From assembly GCA_015063125.1 (NCBI GenBank), contig SUTB01000004.1, forward strand, positions 62,001 to 126,000: DNA of 64,000 nt. The letters run 5' to 3'. The position numbers and the translations under genes were made by a program. Position 1 is the first letter of the stretch. Each line of letters begins with the position of its first letter. The DNA is from Thermoplasmata archaeon. GTDB taxonomy: Archaea; Thermoplasmatota; Thermoplasmata; Methanomassiliicoccales; Methanomethylophilaceae. The notes beneath the pieces were generated by a model. The model saw nothing but the letters and a program-made list of their open reading frames with translations. It was not told where the DNA came from and searched no databases. This document shows, one piece after another, positions 1 through 9,000 of this stretch.

Positions 1-3000
1 AATGATAGCAATTCGCCCATGTCCGGGGGTTCCTGATAGCTGATAGGTAACCTAACAGCCTCTAGGAGGCTGTCAGAATAGCTGAAGGCCGAACTGAGAT
101 AATTGAACGTTATGGGCGGAAGATCGTTTCTTAGATATCCGTATCCCCTGCCTCCCTTCGGTACGGAGCGTCTGGCCTTCCTCACAGAGAAGACATCGCG
201 TACAGGATCGCCGGTCGTGGACAGCACCAGCGGATACATGCAAGTGAACCATCCCACGGTGCGCTCGACATCGTGGTCCCTTCCGTGACCCTCCATCCTC
301 AGCACCAGATCTGTTCCCGTGATATCCTTGAAGGATTCAGCGAATGCGGTCAGCAATATGTCCTGTTTCCCGATGCCGTAGCGGTTCTCGGCAGAAAGGG
401 GCAAGCTGATGGAGAACGGCTCGGACTCCAGCTCGGGAACATTGGCATCTATCTTTACCTTATCCCAGTAGCGCCTCTCGGATTCTGTCGGTTGGTATCC
501 CCTGGCGATCCAATCCCTTATGGGCATGGTCCTGGGCGGCAGGGACGGTTCCCTTCCGTCAATGGCTGCAGAGATGCATTCGGACAGGTCCGACAGTATG
601 ATGTTCCATGACACCCCGTCCACGGCTATATGGTTGATCATGAGGCGGATGTATCTCCTGCCCTCGTACGATATGAGAAGACATGCCATCAGCCTGCCCT
701 CTGAAAGTGACAACGTGCTTAACGCGAATGCTGAGGATGACAGGATGTCGTCCTCCGAGAATGCTTCCACCAGCGTTACATCGCAGACCCTGATACCCTG
801 GTCCCTTATCCTCGGCCTTCCGTCGTAGATGGCACGGAGCATATCATGTCTGTCCGTGACGGCATCTATGGCATGCTGGAGGATGCCCTCGTCCAAAGAC
901 TGCGGACAGAGCAGATCCATGTGCTGTACGAATGTGTCCCTCTGATCAGCTGTGCCCGATTTCAGGAATATGCTGTGAATGGGTATCTCCCCGATATTTC
1001 CTACAGAGGAGCCCATATCGGCGGCCGACGATACTGTGGAGGAGATAGCGCGCACGGTGCGCAGGGACACCACGTCCTTCGCCTTGATCTCTATGCCCTG
1101 CGACCTGCATGATGATACCGCTCTGATCGCTTTCAGGGAGTCCCCGCCCAAACGCATGAAGTCATCGTCGATACCTATGCCTTCAATACCAAGAGCTGAA
1201 GAGAATGCATCGCACAGGACTTTCTCGATATCGTTCCTAGGCGCTGTGTACTCCTTCCTGAGGCTCGATATATCCGGCTTCGGTAGGGCGCGCATATCGA
1301 CCTTACCGTTAACGTTAAGCGGGATCTTCTCAAGGATTATCACGAAGGAAGGGACCATATAGTCGGGCTTGCGCTCGGCCACGTACGACCTCACGGATTC
1401 CCCAGAGATATGCTGGCCTGATGCTGAATGCAGTACGACGTATGCACAGAGCTCCTTGGAACCGTCGTTCTGGACGATAGACTGGACGGTGACATCGCCG
1501 ATGCCTTCCATGGATCTTATGCATGCTTCGACTTCGGTAGGCTCCACACGGTTTCCGCGTATCTTCACCTGTCCATCCCTTCTTCCTATGATGCCGAGGG
1601 TGCCGTCCGGGAGCAGTCTGAAGAAGTCGCCTGTGGCATACATCCTCTCATAACCCTCCTCATCGCAGAACGGGTTGTCAAGGAACACCTCTGAGTTCTT
1701 CTCCGGATTATTGAGGTATCCTGAGGAAAGCTGGTATCCTGAGACGTACAGTTCGCCCACGGCACCGACAGGTACCCTGCGGCGTTCGCTGTCCAGGATG
1801 TACACTTTGGAATTCATATTCGGTATTCCTACGGAACTGCTGTAATTACGTTCCGAGACCGATATCGATGACGTGCAGGCGGTGTTCTCTGTCGGGCCGT
1901 ATCCGTCGATGACGTTGACATCGGTGAACACATCGAACTTCCCCAACGCCTCCCCGCCTAATATCACATTCCTGAGCTTTACCTCTGGATGCTTCTCGAT
2001 GAGCAGTTTTCCGAGCTGTGTCGACAGGAACATACCCGTTATACCCGCACCCTCTATGTGGGAATACAGAGAATCGATGTCAAGACGGGACTCCTCGGGG
2101 ACGATGTCCACAGCAGAGCCTGTGAGGAACGGGGCGAAGAGGGCATTGAGATGGGCATCGAAACCGAAACTGGAATGCATACCCAATACGTCCTCTGACG
2201 ACTGGGAGAAGCGATACGCGGTCCATTCCGATATGTTCTCGACTGCACGATGCGATATGAGGGTTCCCTTGGGTCTGCCCGTGGTACCCGATGTGTAAAG
2301 AATCAGTGCGACATCGGTGGGCTGAACCGTCATAGGCTTGAACTCTGATGGCTGAATACCATCGCATCCTATAATCAGCCTGCCTGTCAGGGATTCACAG
2401 CGACCTTTGATCTCAGAAGTGCACAGGACCACTTTCGCGGATGAATCATCTATCATGAACGATATGCGCTCGTCCGGATAGGATGTATCGATTGGGATGT
2501 ATGACGCACCGGCTTTCATAGCGCCCAATGCACAAAGGAGGTACCATTGCGACCTAGGGACCACGATGGCCACCCTATCTCCTATGCCCACACCCTGTCC
2601 TGCCAGTGAGGACGCGATGGAATCCGTGATCCTATCGACCTCCGCATAGGTGTATCTGCGGCCCATGTACGATAGCAGAGCTCTGTCCGGGAATTCAGAT
2701 ACTGAGTGCCTGAATGCGTCCAGTACAGTGTTGAAATTGAGCGGTACTGCGGTACGGTTGATAGAATCCAGAATATCTAGATCCTCTGCCGAGGTGTAAC
2801 CAATCTCGGAAAGATACGAGCATGACATCAATCCCGAAAGGATATGATCGAATACATGCGCCATCCTCTGGACCGTACCCTCCGAATATCTGGAGGAATG
2901 AACGTACGCCAGAATGTACGATCCGTCTGACTGAATAAGGTTGAATGTAAGGTCGCCGATAATGTCGCTCTCTTTCATTTCAGAAGACACAGCATCGCCG

Positions 3001-6000
3001 TACTGTTCGACTCCGGTAAGATGGTTGAACACCACGCCGAACCCTATGCCGAGATTCTTGGCTATGCTATGGAATGTGCAGAGCTGGTTCGATATCGTGC
3101 CGAAGATCCTCTCCGATGCCTCCGAGACGAACTCACCCACAGTACGGTCCCTGCAGTCCAATGCAAGCGGGAGGGTGCGAACGAACATTCCTGCGGAACC
3201 CTCAGAACCTGTGAGGTCCCTTCCGTTGACGGTGTGGGTGAAAACCGCATCGCGAGTTCCTGAGAACCTGGATAGAGTGTATCCGAACGCTGCACAAAGG
3301 AGATTGGCCGGAGTGGTACCGAGGGATCTGGCCGACGAAACTATCCTGTCAAGAGATTCGGAGAGTATTATGTGCCCCGCACCGAAATGTCCGTCCGGAC
3401 CTTCCGTAAGAATGAAGTCCGTATCAGATAGCATATCGCTGAAGAACTCCTCCGATTGTTCGGATGATGCGTAAAGGGAGGCGTCCTTCAGGAATCCGAC
3501 ATCCTGATCGGGAATGATTCCATTCAATATGGATTCGAGCGACTTGCCTATGATGCTCGATGTGAGGCCGTCAAATATCGTATGGTGGAATGCCGCCTGC
3601 ACATACTTTCCCGAAACGATATGGAACCTGCTGAGAGATTCGGACAGTTCGAATGGCCTGCGGACATCATCCACCGGAGAATCGGAGACTGTGATCTGCG
3701 GTTCTGAATCGATAGAGAACCACGGCTCCCCTTTATCGACCGTTATCCTGGACCTCAGGACCGGGTGGACATCCAAAAGAGTCGATATCGCCTCCAGTGC
3801 CTGATTGTCGGTTGTACCTTCGGGCATGGGATATGTCGCATCGATGATGTAAACTGAATCGGACCTGCCGCTCTCGATGTCCAGATATACATCGAGGGAA
3901 CCGCCTGTCAGCGGACATCCTGTTTCCAACGAGTAGATGTTTTCAGTATATGCTGAGACTGATGATGCAGCGATAGTTCTGGGGGTACGCTTGGTCAGTA
4001 TATCTGAAACAAGGATTTTCATTCCAGACGACCTGCACACTGAAACCGCTTTAACCGCTTTCAAAGAATCTCCGCCCAGGCGGATGAAGTCGTCGTCTAT
4101 GCCTATGCGATCGATGCCCAGGGCCACAGAGAATGCTTCGCACAGCGCCTTCTCTGTATCATTCCCAGGTGCTGTGAACTCTGCTTTAAGTTCGGATACG
4201 TCCGGCTTAGGCAACGCACTCTTGTCAACCTTTCCGTTAACATTCAAAGGTATGCGATCCAGGACAACGACGAACGAAGGCACCATGTAATCGGGCTTAC
4301 GCTCCGATACGAACGACCTCACCTGTTCTGTAGGAACAGAAGGCGCTGATGGAGAGATTGCTATGTAAGCACAAAGCTCCTTGGAACCATCATTCTGGAT
4401 GATGGGTTGGACAGTGACATCATCGATTCCTTCCATGGATCTTATGCATGACTCGACCTCCGTCAGTTCGACACGGTTTCCGCGGACCTTCACCTGTCCG
4501 TCCCTTCTGCCCATTATTCCGAGAGTACCGTCGGGGAGCAGTCTGAAGAAATCCCCTGTGGCGTACATCCTCTCATATCCTTTCTCTTTACAGAAGGGGT
4601 TGCTGAAGAATGCCTCAGCATTCCTCTCCGGAGCATTCAGATATCCGGATGACAGCTGATATCCCGAGAGAAACAGCTGGCCGACCGCTCCTACGGGCAC
4701 CCTGCGGTGCTCTGCATCGAGTATGTATCCCTTGATGTTGGACTGGAACCTTCCTACAGACGAGGGGTCTTTCTTATCATTGACCGGTATCTGTGTGACC
4801 AATGCAAGCGATTCGGTTGGACCGTACCCATCCACGACCTGGTACGGGGTACTGGCATCGAACTCGCCAAGCTTCTCCCCAGCGACGAACAGTACCCTGA
4901 GATCGGATTCGAGACCTAGCTCCGCCAGCATCCTGCCCAGATGCGTGGTCATGAAGGTATGGGTCGTGTGAGCTTTCACAAAATGATCGTTCAGCACATG
5001 CATGTCCAGCCTTATGTCCTCAGGCACTATGTCCAAGGATGCTCCACAGACTAAAACGGGGTACAACGCTAGGGCATGCATATCAAAGGTATAGGCGGTG
5101 TAGAAAGAATAGACGTCGTCGGGCACCATGTCCGTGCATGATACATACCACTCCGAGAGATTGATCAGGGCCCTGCGGCCGATCACCGCACCTTTGGGCT
5201 GACCGGTGGTTCCCGATGTGTACAGCACGATGGCCGCATCTTCTGGAGAAACCGTTACGGGTTCGAACTCCGCATCAGCGCATTCGGAGCAGCATATTAC
5301 TGTCACCGATGAAAGCCTGGAAGCACGATCCATGGTCTCAGCAACGCATAGGATTGATTTCGCAGATGAATCGTCGATCATGAACGATGCGCGCTCGTCC
5401 GGGTAGGATGTGTCGATGGGTACGTATGCCGCACCCGTCTTCAAAGCACCTATGGAGCAAAGCAGATACCATTCCGACCTTGGGACCAGGACCGCAACGT
5501 TATCCCCCTTGTTCACACCGGATGCCCTCAGGGCGGCTGCTATGGAATCCGTTACCCTGTCAACCTCTGAATACGTGTAACTGCGGTCAAGATAGCTAAG
5601 GAGCCTCCTCTCAGGATACTCCGACACCGAATGGCTGAAGGCCTCAAGTATATCGTTGAATCTCAGCGAACGAGCCGTATCGTTCAAGGAATCCAGTTTG
5701 TCCAGGTCCTCTGATGTGACGTACCTAATTTCGGACAGACGCGAGCATGACATGAATCCTGAAAGGACAAGATCGAACGCGCGCACCATACTCTGGACCG
5801 TACTCTCCGAATACTTGGAGGAATGAACGTACGCCAGAATGTACGATTCGTCTGATTGGATGAGGTTGAATGTCAGATCCCCGATGACGTCCCTCTCTTT
5901 CATTCCGGAAAGGACGGCATCGCCGTGTTGCTCAACACCTGTGAGATGGTTGAATACGATTCCGAATCTTATGTTCAGATCATTAACTATACGGTGGAAA

Positions 6001-9000
6001 GGGCATAATTGGTTCGCTACCGTGCCGAAGATCCTCTCCGACGCCTCCGTTACGAATTCCTTGACAGTACGGTCTTTGCAGTCCAACGCCAGTGGGAGGG
6101 TGCGGACCAGCATACCTGCAGAATTCTCAGAACCTGTGAGGTCCCTTCCGTTGACGATATGTGTGAACACCGCGTCGGACGTTCCGGCGAACTTTGATAG
6201 AGTGTATCCGAACGCTGCGCAGAGGAGATTGGCCGGAGTGGTACCGAAGGATCTGGCAGACTCGATTATCCGCTCCAGAGGTTGCGATAGGGTGACATGT
6301 CCGAAACCTATCTCGCCTTCCAGGTCCTCTGTCAGAGTGAATTCCGTGTCGGAAAGCATCTCGATGAAAAACTCCTCTGATTGTTCGGATGATGCATAAA
6401 GGGAGGCGTCCTTCAGGAATCCAACATCACGATCGGGAATGATTCCATTCAATATGGATTCTAGGGACTTGCCGACTATATCCGAGGTAAGACCGTCGGA
6501 TATCGTATGGTGGAATGCAGCCTGAACATACTTTCCCGAAACGATATGGAACCTGCTGAGAGATTCGGACAGCTCGAATGGTCTGCGGATGTCTTCCACA
6601 GGTAAATCGGAGACTGTAATCAGTGGTTTTGCATCGACGGCGAACCAGGGCTCGCCATTCTGAATGACGATTCTGGATCTCAGAACAGGGTGGACACCGA
6701 TAAGCGCGGATATCGCATCCAGAACCTGCTTATCAGAGATACCTTCTGGTACAGGGTATGTCGTATTGATGACGTATACCGAATCCGATTTGCCGCTTTC
6801 CACATCCAGATATATGTCGAGTGAACCGCCTGTCAACGGGCATCCAGTTTCCAATGTGTAGATGCATTCTGTATGAATGTGTGATATGGATGATGCAATG
6901 CTTTTAGGGGTACGCCTGCCCAGGATGTCCGAAACTTTGATCTCGAGTCCGAACGACCTGCATGCGGAGACCGCTTTGACAGCTTTCAAAGAATCTCCGC
7001 CCAGACGGATGAAATCATCCTCTATGCCTATGCGGTCGATGCCCAGGGCCACAGAGAATGAATCGCACAGGGCCTTCTCAGTATTATTCCTCGGTGCGAC
7101 GAATTCCCTTATGAGTTGGGATTCGTTGGGCTCTGGCAGCGCATGTCTGTCCACCTTTCCGTTAACATTCAAAGGTATGCTGTCCAGGACGACGACGAAC
7201 GAGGGCGCCATGTAGTCGGGTTTGCGCTCGGATACGAACGCCCTGATCTGTTCAGCGGTTATCTCGGAAGAGGGAGAGGTCACGATGTATGCGCAGAGCT
7301 CCTTGGAGCCATCGTCCTGAACGATGGGCTGGACGGTAACATCGTCAATGCCCTCCATCGTTCTGATGCAGGACTCGACTTCTGTGAGCTCCACACGGTT
7401 GCCTCTGATCTTTACCTGTCCGTCCCTTCTGCCTATTATTCCGAGAGTACCGTCGGGGAGCAGTCTGAAGAAGTCCCCTGTGGCGTACATCCTCTCGTAT
7501 CCCTTCTCCTTACAGAACGGATTGTCGAAGAACGCTTCAGCTTCTCTCTGGGGATTGTTAAGATATCCTGATGACAGCTGGTATCCGGACAAATACAGCT
7601 CAGCTACGGCCCCGATCGGGACCCTGCGGTGTTCCGCGTCCAGCAGATAGACTGCGGTGTTCTGAATCGGAATACCCACCGATTCGGTGTATGTCCTCGC
7701 GTCCAGAACCTGATAGGTGACCGAGACGGTGGCCTCTGTGGGACCGTACTTCTCCATGACAGGGTAGTCTGGGAGGACTGCCATGTCCATGAACTTCTCG
7801 CCTCCGACCACCAGATATCTCAGTCCGCATTCGGGATGCTTCTCTGCGAACATTCTGCCGATGACTGTAGGCAGGTGGAGGTTGTCTATGCGATGGTCGG
7901 TAACATAATCGTACAGAAGATCGAGGTCCAGCCTCACATCCTCGGGTATGATCTCGACCGATGCACCTGAAATTATGGGGGAGAACATGCTCTCCAGATG
8001 TACGTCGAAACCGAAACTGTGGTAAAGCGCCACCTTGTGGTCCGGAGATATGCATGTTGCCCGGCTGTAGAATTCTGAATAGTTCTCGACCGCAAGATGC
8101 GTGATGAGAGAACCCTTCGGCGTTCCTGTGGTTCCGGATGTGTATAGTATGACGGCAGTATCAGTCGGCGAGATCGACTTGTGCCCGAAACGGGACGTCT
8201 TGACCTCGTCGCAGCTGACGATAGGAATCTCTGAAAGCGATTTGCAGCGTTCTCTGGTCTCGGCAGTGCATATGACCGCTTTAGAGAACGAATCACTGAG
8301 CATGAATGATACACGCTCGTCCGGATAGGATGTGTCGATCGGGACATATGCCGCACCCGTCTTCAACACACCGAGGGCGCCGAGGAGATACCATTCCGAC
8401 CTAGGGACCATGACGGCCACACTGTCTCCGCTGGTCACACCCTGACCTACGAGTGCGGATGCTATGGAGTCCGAGATCCTATCGACCTCGGAGTAGGTGT
8501 AGTTGTGATCTAGATAGGTCAGCAGAGTTCTGTCGGCATGTTCCGATACGGACTGTCTGAATGCTTTTGTGATGTCGTTGAACTTCAGCGGAACAGCGGT
8601 ATCACTGATGGAATCCAAGATATCGAGCTCTTCCTCCGAGGTATATCCTATATCGGACAGTCTTTCGCATCTTATCAATCCTGCAACGATTCTGTCGAAG
8701 GTCTCGGCCATCCTCTGGACAGTGTCATCCGTGTACTTTTGCGAGTGCGTACAGGACAGATTATAAGTGTCCCCGGATACGAACACGTCGAATGATATGT
8801 CGGCGACGATCTCCCTGTCCTCGAGACGCACCGTCTCCAGACCGGACAGATGGTTGAAAACCACGCTGAAATCCATACCGAACTCACTGGCGATGGCATG
8901 GAACGGACAGCGCTGGTTCGATATCACCGATATGATCGTATCATTCGTCTCCCTCAGGAATTCGGCCACGGACCGATCGTGGCAGTCCACGACCAAGGGC

